From an uncultured Desulfovibrionaceae bacterium (lineage in GTDB: Bacteria; Desulfobacterota; Desulfovibrionia; Desulfovibrionales; Desulfovibrionaceae): 64,000 nucleotides of DNA. Position 1 is the stretch's first letter. Each line of letters begins with the position of its first letter. The translations under genes and the position numbers were made by a program. Location: positions 36,097 to 100,096 of the forward strand of contig CATJOY010000043.1 in the NCBI GenBank assembly GCA_949741925.1, given 5' to 3'. A model generated the notes under the pieces. That model was not told the origin of the DNA and ran no database searches. It saw only the letters and a program-made list of their open reading frames with translations. Positions 35,443-44,927 of this stretch are shown in pieces.

Positions 35443-38154
35443 ATGAATAACGTAAGTGGAACCGCCGCCTGCCCCGAGACTGCTCCCGGGGATGCAGCCC
35501 ATCGCCTCAATAAACTGGAGCACGCCGGCCCAGAAACTGTGCTCTCTCCGGAGGGCGACCTTGGGGAAAAGCGCTTTCAGAAACAGTGCTGTTGCTCTCA
35601 TGGGCATATTATGGAGCAAAGGCCCGGGCACTGCCATGCTCATGGTGCGGGGGGCGAACACGGACACGCGCAAGGCCACGGTCATGCCCACACAGGGGCA
35701 TGCGGGCCCGAGAACACTTCCGGGCCTTGCTGTGGGCACCTCCACCCGGCCGCTGAGCCCGTTGATCCGGCTGTTCTCGGTCAAGCTTCGGAAACCCGGG
35801 CGGTATACCGTATCGTCAATATGGACTGCCCCATGGAAGAGGCTCTCATCCGCAAAAAGCTTGCCTCGCTCCCGGGCATCGCCAGTCTGGAGTTCAATCT
35901 GGTGCAGCGTATCCTCACGGTCAACCACGAACTGCCCTCCACCGCCCCCATCGAGGCAGCTCTGGAGTCTATTGACATGACCCCCGAACCGTTAGGGGCG
36001 AACCGGTGCGCCTCGGCCTTGTTCGCAGTAGCCGGGATGGACTGTCCCAATGAAGAAAATCTGATCCGGAATGCGCTCTCCGGCATGCCCGGCGTGTTCG
36101 GCCTGGAATGCAACCTGATGCAACAAACCCTGACTGTCCGGCACGACCCGGCCGCCCTGCCCGCCATTACCGAAGCGCTCATATCCCTGGATCTGAACGC
36201 CAAGTTGCTGGATACGGAAAACGGAGCGGCAAACACGGCCGTCAATCCTGAAATTCCCTGGCGCAGGCTTGCCGTGGCAGGCATTTTTGCGGCTCTGTCG
36301 GAACTTCTTGAACTGCTCTTGGAGTGGCACCCCCTGGGGGACGATCTCCACGCCGTGACTATCAGCAGCGTGCCCGTTCTGGAGTATGCTCCCCTGATCT
36401 TGGCGGTCATCGCCATTCTGACGGGCGGGCTGGTCACCTACCGCAAGGGCTGGATAGCGCTCAAAAATTTCAACCTGAATATTAATGCCTTGATGTCCGT
36501 AGCCGTTACCGGCGCAGTCATCATCGGGCAGTATCCCGAAGCTGCTATGGTTATGGTCCTCTTCAACCTGGCCGAGGCCATTGAGGCCAAGGCTCTTGAT
36601 CGGGCCAGAAACGCCGTCAAAAACCTGCTGGCCCTGGCCCCGGAACGAGCTACGGTACTCCGCGCCGACGGTTCTTGGAAAGAGACGGATATCCGCCAGG
36701 TGGCCGTGGGCAGCCGGATACGGGTTCGGCCCGGCGAGCGTGTGGCCTTGGACGGCGTGATTGTAGAGGGGCAATCGGCCCTCAACCAGGCCGCCATTAC
36801 CGGGGAAAGTTTACCCGTAGAAAAAAGCGTCGGCGACACGGTCTATGCAGGGTCCGTCAACGAATCCGGCTCCTTTGAATTCACGGTGAGCGCCGCGGCA
36901 ACGGATACCGCCTTGGCCCGAATCATCCATGCCGTGGAAGAGGCCCAAAGCTCCCGCGCGCCTCTACAACGTTTTGTAGACCAGTTTGCCGGATACTACA
37001 CCCCCGCTGTTTTCCTGGCGGCTATTCTGGCGGCGGCCATCCCGCCGCTGTTTATGGGAGGCATCTGGACCGAATCTATATACACGGCTCTGGTGCTCCT
37101 GGTCATCGGCTGCCCGTGCGCCCTGGTCATCTCAACCCCGGTCAGCATTGTCAGCGGTATGGCAGCAGCCGCCCGCCAGGGCATCTTAATCAAGGGCGGC
37201 ATGTTCCTGGAACAGGGGCGGCGGCTGCGCTGGCTGGCCCTTGACAAGACCGGCACCATCACCCATGGCAGACCCCGCCAGACCGACGCGGTGGAAATCG
37301 ACGGCTTTGATGGACGGAAGACCGCAACCCTGGCCGCCAGTTTGGCTGCCCGCTCCGATCATCCCGTTTCCCGGGCGATAGCCGAACATGCGGCGGAACA
37401 GGGAATATCTCTGCTTGAGGTCGGCAATTTTGCGGCCGTGCCCGGCCGGGGGGTCAGCGGAATTATAGAGGGGCAAACCTGGTATCTCGGCAGCCATCGC
37501 CTGGTGGAACAGCTAGGCCTCTGTTCTCCCCTGCTTGAAGAAACCATTTTTGCCTTGGAAAAACAGGGCAAAAGCGTGGTCGCTCTGATCGGCGAAAACG
37601 GTGTTCACGGGCTTTTCGCGGTAGCCGACACCATCCGAGAAAGCAGCCTTGAAGCCATCAGGGAACTTAAGCAAATGGGCATCAAAACCATGATGCTAAC
37701 CGGCGACAACGAATACGCTGCCCTGACCATAGCCGGGCAAATAGGGGTAGATGGCTACAAGGGGAACCTCCTGCCTGAAGACAAGCTGCGCGTTGTTGAA
37801 GAGCTTGAGAAACAGGGCCTGGTCGGCATGGTCGGCGACGGCATCAACGACGCCCCGGCCCTGGCCCGGGCCCCCATCGGCTTTGCCATGGCCGCCGCCG
37901 GTACAGATACAGCCATTGAAACCGCTGATGTGGCCTTAATGGATGACGATCTCCGCAAAATCCCGCGCTTTGTCCGGCTTTCTAAGGCTACATATGCCAT
38001 TCTGGTGCAGAATATCAGCCTGGCTGTAGGCGTGAAGGCCGCCTTTTTCGCCTTGGCTCTCGCCGGAGAGGCCACCATGTGGATGGCTGTTTTCGCGGAT
38101 GTAGGCACCAGTCTGCTCGTCGTGGCCAATGGTCTGCGGGCTATGCGCAAGTAA
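35443..38154 (+). CDS. Zn/Cd/Pb-exporting P1B-type ATPase with His-rich N-terminus
   Basis: A 903-residue metal pump. Residues 45-105 are His/Cys-rich (HAHGAGGEHGHAQGHGHAH). Two ferredoxin-fold metal-binding-like domains follow, but each carries MDCPMEE or MDCPNEE in place of a C-x-x-C pair, the variant known from Zn/Cd ATPases. Motifs of the pump are C557-P-C559, phosphorylated Asp601 in DKTGT, His640-Pro, and GDGINDAPA. The context with a CadR-type regulator favours Cd, Zn or Pb. ATG 35443 was chosen over TTG 35428. Confidence 0.93.
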   Translation: MNNVSGTAACPETAPGDAAHRLNKLEHAGPETVLSPEGDLGEKRFQKQCCCSHGHIMEQRPGHCHAHGAGGEHGHAQGHGHAHTGACGPENTSGPCCGHLHPAAEPVDPAVLGQASETRAVYRIVNMDCPMEEALIRKKLASLPGIASLEFNLVQRILTVNHELPSTAPIEAALESIDMTPEPLGANRCASALFAVAGMDCPNEENLIRNALSGMPGVFGLECNLMQQTLTVRHDPAALPAITEALISLDLNAKLLDTENGAANTAVNPEIPWRRLAVAGIFAALSELLELLLEWHPLGDDLHAVTISSVPVLEYAPLILAVIAILTGGLVTYRKGWIALKNFNLNINALMSVAVTGAVIIGQYPEAAMVMVLFNLAEAIEAKALDRARNAVKNLLALAPERATVLRADGSWKETDIRQVAVGSRIRVRPGERVALDGVIVEGQSALNQAAITGESLPVEKSVGDTVYAGSVNESGSFEFTVSAAATDTALARIIHAVEEAQSSRAPLQRFVDQFAGYYTPAVFLAAILAAAIPPLFMGGIWTESIYTALVLLVIGCPCALVISTPVSIVSGMAAAARQGILIKGGMFLEQGRRLRWLALDKTGTITHGRPRQTDAVEIDGFDGRKTATLAASLAARSDHPVSRAIAEHAAEQGISLLEVGNFAAVPGRGVSGIIEGQTWYLGSHRLVEQLGLCSPLLEETIFALEKQGKSVVALIGENGVHGLFAVADTIRESSLEAIRELKQMGIKTMMLTGDNEYAALTIAGQIGVDGYKGNLLPEDKLRVVEELEKQGLVGMVGDGINDAPALARAPIGFAMAAAGTDTAIETADVALMDDDLRKIPRFVRLSKATYAILVQNISLAVGVKAAFFALALAGEATMWMAVFADVGTSLLVVANGLRAMRK

Positions 38155-38625
38155 GCAAACGGGTACGGCCTGCGCGATGATGCAAGTGATCGTCCGCAGG
38201 CCGGGGCGCCGCCGCGGGCACAACAGCCCTCAGCGAGGAAGAGCCTCCCGGGGGCTGGCGCCAGGCCATGACAACGCGGGAGCATGGCATATTTACCGGC
38301 GCTCTGTCGCGTTCGACCTTTACCCCCGTGGTCAGGCCCACGGAAAAGCATCTCTGCAGTGCCGTGTCAAAGCCCGCAATGCAGATCAGGAGGATCCGCA
38401 TGATGTCCACCCGCGAGACCCTGACCATGAACTGTTTCCGGATCTTCGGCAGGTTGCGGGCTGCCGTTGCGAACCACCTCGAATGCGCTGTTGACCCCCT
38501 CCCCACGGAGTGGCAATTTGGCCGGAAAGAAAGGCTTATCCGCCCCGGCGGGAAGGGACTATCCGCCTGCAATAATTGCCCGGCCTCTCCAGGCGGATCG
38601 ACAGATAAACAAGGAGCACTGCACT
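38155..38625. other. 471-base region between the P-type ATPase and the UxaA-type genes
   Basis: No convincing gene. An open frame at 38268-38648 encodes a basic, low-complexity protein with no ribosome site and ends inside the next gene. The region may hold the promoter of the following pair; I could not place it. Confidence 0.4.
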
Positions 38626-38940
38626 ATGGAAGCACCCGTAGCGCTTAAAGTTCATGACGACGATAACGTGGCGACCATTTTTTCAAGTGGTCTTACGGCG
38701 GGTGGGGAAGTGAAGGTTCTTGATAAAAAAGGAAATGCCGCGGAGCTTACCCTAATTTCAGATCTTCCCTTCGGGCACAAGGCAGCGCTCTGCCCTATCA
38801 ATGCGGGAGAATCCATCATTAAATACGGCGAACAGATTGGCGTAGCCCGAAAGGCTATCCGCAGGGGAGAACATGTACACATCCACAACCTGGATAGCAT
38901 GCGCGGCCGCGGCGATCTTTCCCGGGAGGAGACGGCATGA
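38626..38940 (+). CDS. UxaA-family lyase, small (SAF-domain) subunit
   Basis: A 104-residue protein matching the N-terminal SAF domain of altronate/galactarate dehydratases and the SuyA subunit of sulfolactate sulfo-lyase. The features GHKAALCPINAGESIIKYG and GEHVHIHNL are diagnostic. AAGGAG precedes ATG 38626. Its stop overlaps the next start (ATGA), so the two subunits are made together. The substrate is not decided by sequence alone. Confidence 0.88.
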   Translation: MEAPVALKVHDDDNVATIFSSGLTAGGEVKVLDKKGNAAELTLISDLPFGHKAALCPINAGESIIKYGEQIGVARKAIRRGEHVHIHNLDSMRGRGDLSREETA

Positions 38941-40100
38941 AGATTACGGGCTATAAGCGGGGTGACGGCCGTTTTGGCGCACGCAATCTTGTGGGGGTCA
39001 TTCCCAGCGTTGTTTGCGCTCATGATGTGGCCCAGGCGGTTGTATCCCAAGTTCAGGGCAGTGTCGGTTTTTTTCATCATCAGGGCTGTTGTCAGCTTCC
39101 CCCCGACCTTGACCGGGTTACGGAGACGCTCATAGGGCTGGGCCGCAGCCCCAATTTGGGAGCCGTGTTGGTGGTTTGCCTGGGGTGTGAAGGCACGGAC
39201 CATAAGCGGCTGATCGAAGCCGTGGCCCAAACCGGAAAGCCGGTCGCGGCCATTTATATTCAGGAGTTGGGCGGGGTTGCCAAGGCCATTGCCGCAGGCA
39301 TCGACGCGGCCCGAAAGCTGGCCCTGGCCATATCCGGCCAGCAAAGGGAAGAGGCGGATATTGCGGAGATCATCATGGCGATCAAATGCGGCGCCTCCGA
39401 CAGCACCTCCGGCCTGGCTTCAAATTGCGTCATCGGCTATGTGGCCGATAAACTGGTGGATCTCGGCGCAACGGTCCTTTTCGGCGAAACAACTGAATTT
39501 CTCGGGGCTGAGCATATTCTTGCCCGGCGTGCGGTTTCTCCGGCCGTAGAAAAGAAAATTTACGAAATCGTGGCCCGTATGGAAGCCCGAGCAAAATCCC
39601 TTGGCTGCGATATGCGCCGGGGGCAGCCCACCCCCGGCAATATTGCGGGAGGGCTTTCCTCCATTGAGGAAAAGTCGTTAGGCGCCATCGTCAAATCAGG
39701 AACGCGTCCCATCCAGGGGGTTCTGGAGTACCAGGAAAGCGCACTAGGGCTTAAGGGCCTGTGGATAAAGGATACTCCCGGACGCGAGCCGGAAATACTT
39801 ACCGGCATGGCCTGTTCCGGCGCGCAGGTAATGTTGTTCTCTACCGGGCGAGGAGCACCGCAGGGCTTTCCCTCCATGCCGGTAGTCAAAATATGCGGCA
39901 ATCCGGAAACGTATGAGCACATGGAAAATGATATGGATCTCAATGCCGGAGTGATTATAACCGGTCAAAAATCTATAGAAGAGGTGGGCGAGGAAGCATT
40001 TGCAAAACTGTGCCGCGTGTTTTCAGGCGAAAAAACCAAAAATGAAGCCATACACTACTTCAAAGCAATTGATATTTACACTCTCGGTCCGGTCATATAG
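38937..40100 (+). CDS. UxaA-family lyase, large subunit (altronate/galactarate dehydratase or sulfolactate lyase-like)
   Basis: A 387-residue protein of the D-galactarate dehydratase/altronate hydrolase C-terminal family. It opens GYKRGDGRFGARNLVGV, contains HHQGCCQLPPDL where altronate dehydratases have an H-x-x-G-C-x-Q iron site, then KCGASDSTSGLASN and GNIAGGLSSIEEKSLG. Such enzymes eliminate water (sugar acids) or sulfite (sulfolactate, SuyB) from 2-hydroxy acids. The split-subunit layout fits both. No sugar-acid or sulfonate dehydrogenase lies nearby. A terminator follows at 40114. Confidence 0.87.
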   Translation: MKITGYKRGDGRFGARNLVGVIPSVVCAHDVAQAVVSQVQGSVGFFHHQGCCQLPPDLDRVTETLIGLGRSPNLGAVLVVCLGCEGTDHKRLIEAVAQTGKPVAAIYIQELGGVAKAIAAGIDAARKLALAISGQQREEADIAEIIMAIKCGASDSTSGLASNCVIGYVADKLVDLGATVLFGETTEFLGAEHILARRAVSPAVEKKIYEIVARMEARAKSLGCDMRRGQPTPGNIAGGLSSIEEKSLGAIVKSGTRPIQGVLEYQESALGLKGLWIKDTPGREPEILTGMACSGAQVMLFSTGRGAPQGFPSMPVVKICGNPETYEHMENDMDLNAGVIITGQKSIEEVGEEAFAKLCRVFSGEKTKNEAIHYFKAIDIYTLGPVI

Positions 40101-40113
40101 ATTTCTTTTTAAA

Positions 40114-40157
40114 ACCTCAGGAGCCGCTCCCCCTTTGGAAGAGCTCCTGAGGTCTTT
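40114..40157 (+). terminator. Terminator after the UxaA-type pair
   Basis: Arms ACCTCAGGAGC (40114-40124) and GCTCCTGAGGT (40143-40153), followed by CTTT. The interval to 40391 otherwise holds nothing I recognise. Confidence 0.7.
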
Positions 40158-40391
40158 CTTTGATACTCTCCTCTTCACAGGGCAGAGTTCCAGAAGGAAC
40201 TCCCCGGCGGATGCCGAATCCAGCAATGCCTTGAAAAAAACGCGCCACTGTGACCGGGTGAACACGTCCTCTTTGACGACGGCCCCCGCGAGGAGGCCAA
40301 CTCCGTGCTCGCGGCCTCCCTCAAGGCACCAAAGGGAGGGACTGGAGCAGATCACACAGCGTGAACCATAGAGAAACGCCTCTGCCCCGGC

Positions 40392-41282
40392 TTAAATATG
40401 CCTGCCGCCCGTAACCGCGTATACTTCCGCCGTCGTATAGCTGGATTCCTCCGAGGCCAAATGCACGTAAAGGCCGCACAGCTCTACGGGCTGCCCCGCA
40501 CGGCCCAGGGGAGTATCATGGCCGAATTCGGGCAAAGCTTCTTGGAACTGGCCGCCGCTGACTTGCAACGCCGTCCACACAGGACCGGGCGCGACACAGT
40601 TAACCCTGATACCCTGAGGCGCAACCTGTTTAGCCAGGGCCTGGGTAAAGGCTTTGATGGCCCCCTTGCTCGCGCTGTAGTCAAGGAGATGCTTACTCGG
40701 GTCATAGGCGACGATGGAAGAGGTAGTAATGATCGTGGAGCCGGGAGCAAGGTGAGGCAGAGCCGCCTTAATGATCCAGAAAAGCGAATAGACGTTTACC
40801 CGGAACACCTCGTCGAGCTGGGCCGTGGTAATATCTTCAATGCTCTTGGCAGCAACTTGCCGCCCCGCCACCAGGGCCATGATATCCAAACCGCCGAGCG
40901 CGGAGCGGGCTTGTTCCACCATGGCCCCGCAAAAGGCTTCGTCGCCGAGATCCCCGGGAAGAAGCGCGGCTTTCTGCCCTGCCTCTTCTATATAGCGCTT
41001 GACCTCTTGGGCGTCAGCCTCTTCGACCGGCAAGTAGTTGATAGCCACGTCGGCGCCTTCGCGCGCGTACGCGATGGCCGCGGCTCTGCCGATGCCCGAA
41101 TCGCCTCCGGTCACCAGGGCCTTGCGGCCCTTCAGTCTGCCTGTTCCTTTATAGCTCTTTTCCCCGCAGTCCGGTACGGGCTGCATATCCTTTTGCAATC
41201 CCGGGAAGGCCTGTTTCTGCTTGGGAAACTCCTCTCTGCGGTATGCCGTCACCGGGTTCGGCGTATTTTTGTTGGTGCCCAT
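40392..41282 (-). CDS. Short-chain dehydrogenase/reductase (YghA/general-stress type)
   Basis: A 296-residue SDR with a 45-residue N-terminal extension ([15 protein letters not shown]) typical of the YghA/YhdG group. The NAD(P) loop is [12 protein letters not shown], the active-site Tyr and Lys are in YSASKGA, and the catalytic Ser is in TTSSIVAYD. It ends [19 protein letters not shown] as in the group. Substrate unknown; relatives act on aldehydes or ketones and are stress-induced. It lies downstream of an HxlR regulator on the same strand. Confidence 0.92.
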   Translation of the reverse strand: MGTNKNTPNPVTAYRREEFPKQKQAFPGLQKDMQPVPDCGEKSYKGTGRLKGRKALVTGGDSGIGRAAAIAYAREGADVAINYLPVEEADAQEVKRYIEEAGQKAALLPGDLGDEAFCGAMVEQARSALGGLDIMALVAGRQVAAKSIEDITTAQLDEVFRVNVYSLFWIIKAALPHLAPGSTIITTSSIVAYDPSKHLLDYSASKGAIKAFTQALAKQVAPQGIRVNCVAPGPVWTALQVSGGQFQEALPEFGHDTPLGRAGQPVELCGLYVHLASEESSYTTAEVYAVTGGRHI

Positions 41283-41437
41283 AGGGTACTCCTTATGACA
41301 TAGAATAGCGCTTACCTATAGGCAAAATATTTTTTATAGAAACATGATTATTGTCTGGTGAGCACATTGGGGAAAAGATGACGATCAAGAGCCTTTCCGC
41401 GGAATTGCCGCCTTGCCGGCGGATCTTTACCCCTGCG

Positions 41438-41902
41438 TCAATCTATCTCCCTTCCCCGGGACGGTCGGACCTTGGAGACAGGATCGCCGTCGAGCGGCTT
41501 CATGGTGCAGTTCACTTCCAGACCCAACCGGCCAAGATAGCCGGTTCCCCACGCGTACATGGCCTCGAGCACCGGCCGGATGCTGGTACCGAACGCGGTC
41601 AAGGAATATTCCACCCGGGGCGGCACCACCGGGAACACCTCGCGCCTGACCAAACCATCACGTTCCAGTTCGCGCAACTGCCGGGTCAGCATTTTGGGCG
41701 TCGCTCCCGGCACCTCCTTGCGCAGATGGGAAAAACGCAAGGTGCCGCCGATCAGCTTCCAAAGAATCAGCGATTTATACTTGCCGCCGATCAGCGTAAT
41801 GGTAGCCTCTACAGGACAGTGCAGAAGGCCTCCCCGAGGCTTTTCAGCCGAGCCGCGACAGGCGGCGGCTCCGTCATTGAATCCGTCGCGTAGCTTCATC
41901 AT
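41438..41902 (-). CDS. HxlR-family transcriptional regulator
   Basis: A 154-residue winged-helix regulator. The core is CPVEATITLIGGKYKSLILW, LRFSHLRKEVPGATPKMLTRQLRELE and GLVRREVFPVVPPRVEYSLT, which is unmistakably HxlR. Such regulators sense electrophiles or aldehydes through a cysteine; here Cys29 precedes the helix. The SDR gene is 155 bases downstream and is the likely target. The first ATG is 41902; 41899 is also possible. Confidence 0.92.
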   Translation of the reverse strand: MMKLRDGFNDGAAACRGSAEKPRGGLLHCPVEATITLIGGKYKSLILWKLIGGTLRFSHLRKEVPGATPKMLTRQLRELERDGLVRREVFPVVPPRVEYSLTAFGTSIRPVLEAMYAWGTGYLGRLGLEVNCTMKPLDGDPVSKVRPSRGREID

Positions 41903-42309
41903 AGTATCCTTGAGGGTACTTTATATCAAAAAAGTGCATTCTTGCCGTAACAATATTTATAGCTATAGAAAAGCTAAAGAACAAGGTTCCGCACCCGATG
42001 CAGAGCCGGAGCGTTGAGCGAGATGGCATGGAAGGGCTGCTGCATGGGGTTCCCGGTAACGGCCAGCCTCTACCAAGAGACGCCGTTCCTGCCGAAGAAG
42101 CCTCCCATAGGCGTTTCCTCCTTGCGGAAGAGAAAGCTACTCTTGCCCCGGGCTATCTCGTTCTCGCCTCCACAGAGCACAGAACGAAAGTCCTGTGTCC
42201 CATTCTGGGAGAAAACCTATGGAGGGGCCAGAGGGAACATCCCCCGGCGGGCTCCGGAGCAACGCCCGAGCCGCCGGAGGCATAGAAAAACGGATTTCTG
42301 AGGCCTGTA
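41903..42309. other. 407-base divergent region between the HxlR gene and copA
   Basis: Contains an AT-rich stretch near 41930-41985 with TATAGCTATA (41959-41968), a possible promoter/operator core. No gene is supported. No consensus CueR or CopY site was recognised before copA. Confidence 0.4.
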
Positions 42310-44892
42310 ATGCGTAAAGAACAATTCGATATAACGGGCATGACCTGCTCAGCCTGTTCCGCCCGGGTGCAAAAAACTGTGGCCGGGCTTGCAGGCGTTT
42401 CTGATGTCAATGTCAATCTTCTGAAAAACAGCATGAGCGTCGTCTTTGATGAGACGGCGACCTCCGGACAGGCCATTGCCGCCGCCGTAGAAAAATCCGG
42501 CTACGGCGCGACCATGCACGGCGCTGGCTCCGCTTCTTCGAGCGAGCCTTCCAGGCCGGATGTCGTGAACCGAGAACTGCGGGATATGAAACGCCGCTTG
42601 GCAGTTTCCATTATGTTCACCCTGCCGCTTTTCTATATTTCCATGGGGCACATGGCGGGGCTTCCCGTGCCCGGTTTTCTGGTCGGTCCGGAAAATGCCC
42701 TCGCCTTTGCCTTTACCCAATTTCTTCTGACCATTCCGGTCATTTTCGTCAATTTCAAATACTACCGGATAGGCTTTAGCACACTCTTCTCCGGCGCGCC
42801 GAACATGGATTCCCTGATTGCCGTCGGTTCCGGCGCGGCCGCAGTGTTCGGCGTGTACGCCATCTACGGAATCGGCTTTGCTCTTGGCCGGGGCGATATG
42901 GCCACTGTGCATGCCCTGGCCATGAATCTCTATTTTGAGTCCGCCGCCATGATTCTAACCCTGATTACTCTGGGCAAATTCTTTGAGGCCAGGGCTAAGG
43001 GCAAAACCTCCGACGCCATCGCCAAACTGGTGGATCTGGCTCCCAAAACGGCCAGAGCACTACGCGATGGAACAGAAAGCGTCATTCCCGTTGAGGAGGT
43101 CAGGCCCGGCGATACCCTTGTTGTCAAGGCGGGAGAAAGCATCCCCGTGGATGGGGTGTTGCTCAAAGGCAGCGCGTTTGTGGATGAATCGGCCATTACC
43201 GGCGAAAGCATCCCGGCCGAAAAACAGGCCGGCGATGCGCTGACCGGGGGCACCATCACCACATCCGGCCACTTTCTGATGCAGGCCACTCGAGTCGGCG
43301 ATGATACCACGCTGGCCCAGATCGTCCGCTTGGTAGATGAAGCCACCTCCTCCAAGGCGCCCATTGCCAGACTGGCGGATACGATCAGCGGTATTTTCGT
43401 GCCGGTGGTCATTATTATCGCCGCAGGAGCAACAGCCGTTTGGCTGTTCCTGGGATACGGGCCGGAATTCGCCCTATCCATCGGCATTTCCGTGTTGGTC
43501 ATTTCCTGTCCCTGTGCCCTGGGGTTGGCAACACCCACGGCCATTATGGTCGGCACGGGCAGGGGCGCGGCGAGCGGCATTCTGATCAAATCTGCCGAGG
43601 CCATCGAAACCGCCCAGGCCGTGGATACCGTTGTGCTCGATAAAACCGGCACTGTCACCGAAGGCAGACCCATCGTTACGGATATCGCCGCCGCAACCAT
43701 CGACGGCGAGGAACTCTTACGTCTTGCCGCCTCCCTGGAAAAGCTCTCTGAACCCCCTCTGGGAGAAGCCATTGTCCGGGAGGCTGAAAAACGCGGCCTG
43801 GTCTTGGAAAAGGTTGAAAACTTCAGCCAAACTCCGGGCCAAGGCATCAGCGGCAGTATCGGCGGGGTGACGATTCAGGCCGGAAACAGCAAACTTCTTA
43901 CCTCTCGGAGCATTCTCCTCAGCGATGCCCTCGCCGCCCGCAGCAAAGCCTTTGCAGAGGAAGGAAAAACAGCGCTTTTTTTCATCCGAGATAAGGAGCT
44001 CCTCGGCCTCATCGCTGTGGCCGACAGCATCAAGAAAACCAGCCGCCAAGCCGTGGCCGAACTGGAAGCCATGGGAATCGACGTGGTCATGCTGACCGGC
44101 GATAACACCGCGACCGCCGCCGCCATCCAACGCCAAGCCGGTATCGGCCGGGTACTGGCTGAAGTGCTGCCCCAGGATAAGGAACTTGAAATCCGCAGAC
44201 TGCAGGAACAGGGGAAAAAGGTCGCCATGGTTGGAGACGGCATCAACGATGCCCCTGCCCTGGCTCGAGCCGATGTGGGCATCGCCATCGGCGCGGGTAC
44301 AGATATCGCCATCGAATCGGCTGATATCGTGCTGATGAAAAACGACCTGCTGGATGCCGTCACCGCGGTGCAGCTCAGCAAAGCGGTCATGCGCACCATC
44401 CGCCAAAACCTCTTCTGGGCCTTTTTTTATAATATCGTGGGCATTCCCGTGGCGGCCGGGGTGTTTTACGGCCTCTGGGGCCTGACCTTAAATCCGATGA
44501 TTGCGGCGGCGGCCATGAGCCTGAGTTCCGTCAGCGTGGTTTCCAACGCCTTACGGTTACGCTGGTTTCAACCGTTACGGCCGGCCAACGCCGCTGCCGG
44601 AACGGCTGAACCATCGGCAAAAACGCCGGCGTCGATTTCTCCCCAACTCCCTTTGATCCATGAACATACAAGGAGTGCTGTTATGAAAAAAAGCATACGT
44701 ATTGAAGGCATGAACTGCGGTCATTGCTCAGCCGCCGTGGAAAAGGCGCTGCGCGCTGTTCCCGGCGTCAACGGCGTCTCAGTGGATTTGAAGGCCAAAA
44801 CGGCATCGGTGGAAACGGCTGATAGCGTGGCAAACGATGCTCTAGCCGCCGCCGTGACCGAGGCGGGGTATACGGTCGTCGGCATTGAATAA
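42310..44892 (+). CDS. copA: Copper P1B-type ATPase CopA fused to a C-terminal CopZ-like domain
   Basis: An 860-residue Cu(I) exporter. The N-terminal metal domain has GMTCSACS (Cys13, Cys16). Then eight helices with C400-P-C402, phosphorylated Asp444 in DKTGT, GDGINDAPALARAD, and MSLSSVSVVSNALRLR, which together are the Cu(I) signature. The ATP-binding HP motif reads SEPPLG: Pro482 (codon CCC at 43753) stands where the family has His (SEHPLA). After a Pro/Ala linker (about 755-790), residues 792-860 form a second metal domain with GMNCGHCS (Cys803, Cys806). This C-terminal part has its own ribosome site and ATG. Confidence 0.93.
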   Translation: MRKEQFDITGMTCSACSARVQKTVAGLAGVSDVNVNLLKNSMSVVFDETATSGQAIAAAVEKSGYGATMHGAGSASSSEPSRPDVVNRELRDMKRRLAVSIMFTLPLFYISMGHMAGLPVPGFLVGPENALAFAFTQFLLTIPVIFVNFKYYRIGFSTLFSGAPNMDSLIAVGSGAAAVFGVYAIYGIGFALGRGDMATVHALAMNLYFESAAMILTLITLGKFFEARAKGKTSDAIAKLVDLAPKTARALRDGTESVIPVEEVRPGDTLVVKAGESIPVDGVLLKGSAFVDESAITGESIPAEKQAGDALTGGTITTSGHFLMQATRVGDDTTLAQIVRLVDEATSSKAPIARLADTISGIFVPVVIIIAAGATAVWLFLGYGPEFALSIGISVLVISCPCALGLATPTAIMVGTGRGAASGILIKSAEAIETAQAVDTVVLDKTGTVTEGRPIVTDIAAATIDGEELLRLAASLEKLSEPPLGEAIVREAEKRGLVLEKVENFSQTPGQGISGSIGGVTIQAGNSKLLTSRSILLSDALAARSKAFAEEGKTALFFIRDKELLGLIAVADSIKKTSRQAVAELEAMGIDVVMLTGDNTATAAAIQRQAGIGRVLAEVLPQDKELEIRRLQEQGKKVAMVGDGINDAPALARADVGIAIGAGTDIAIESADIVLMKNDLLDAVTAVQLSKAVMRTIRQNLFWAFFYNIVGIPVAAGVFYGLWGLTLNPMIAAAAMSLSSVSVVSNALRLRWFQPLRPANAAAGTAEPSAKTPASISPQLPLIHEHTRSAVMKKSIRIEGMNCGHCSAAVEKALRAVPGVNGVSVDLKAKTASVETADSVANDALAAAVTEAGYTVVGIE
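44683..44892 (+). CDS. copZ: Internal in-frame CopZ-like copper chaperone reading (possible independent start)
   Basis: ATG 44683 lies in frame within copA and is preceded by AAGGAG at 44670-44675 with a seven-base spacing, a strong Shine-Dalgarno. Translation from here gives a free 69-residue metallochaperone with GMNCGHC, the usual CopZ length. Whether it is really made separately cannot be seen; the arrangement suggests copA and copZ were once adjacent genes that became fused without losing the copZ start. Confidence 0.55.
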   Translation: MKKSIRIEGMNCGHCSAAVEKALRAVPGVNGVSVDLKAKTASVETADSVANDALAAAVTEAGYTVVGIE

Positions 44893-44895
44893 CCA

Positions 44896-44927
44896 CAACC
44901 ACCCGCTACGCGGGTGGTTGTTTATTT
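44896..44927 (+). terminator. Terminator after copA
   Basis: Ten-base arms CAACCACCCG (44896-44905) and CGGGTGGTTG (44911-44920) with a five-base loop, then TTTATTT. The rest of the interval to 45178 shows no gene. Confidence 0.85.

Noticed and set aside
38268..38648. Open frame of 126 codons between the Zn/Cd ATPase and the UxaA-type genes
   Set aside because: No ribosome site, mixed composition, no motif, and it runs into the UxaA small-subunit gene.
38626..40100. Naming the pair suyAB outright
   Set aside because: The large subunit resembles the general UxaA/GarD family at least as well; without phylogeny or pathway neighbours the name would be a guess.
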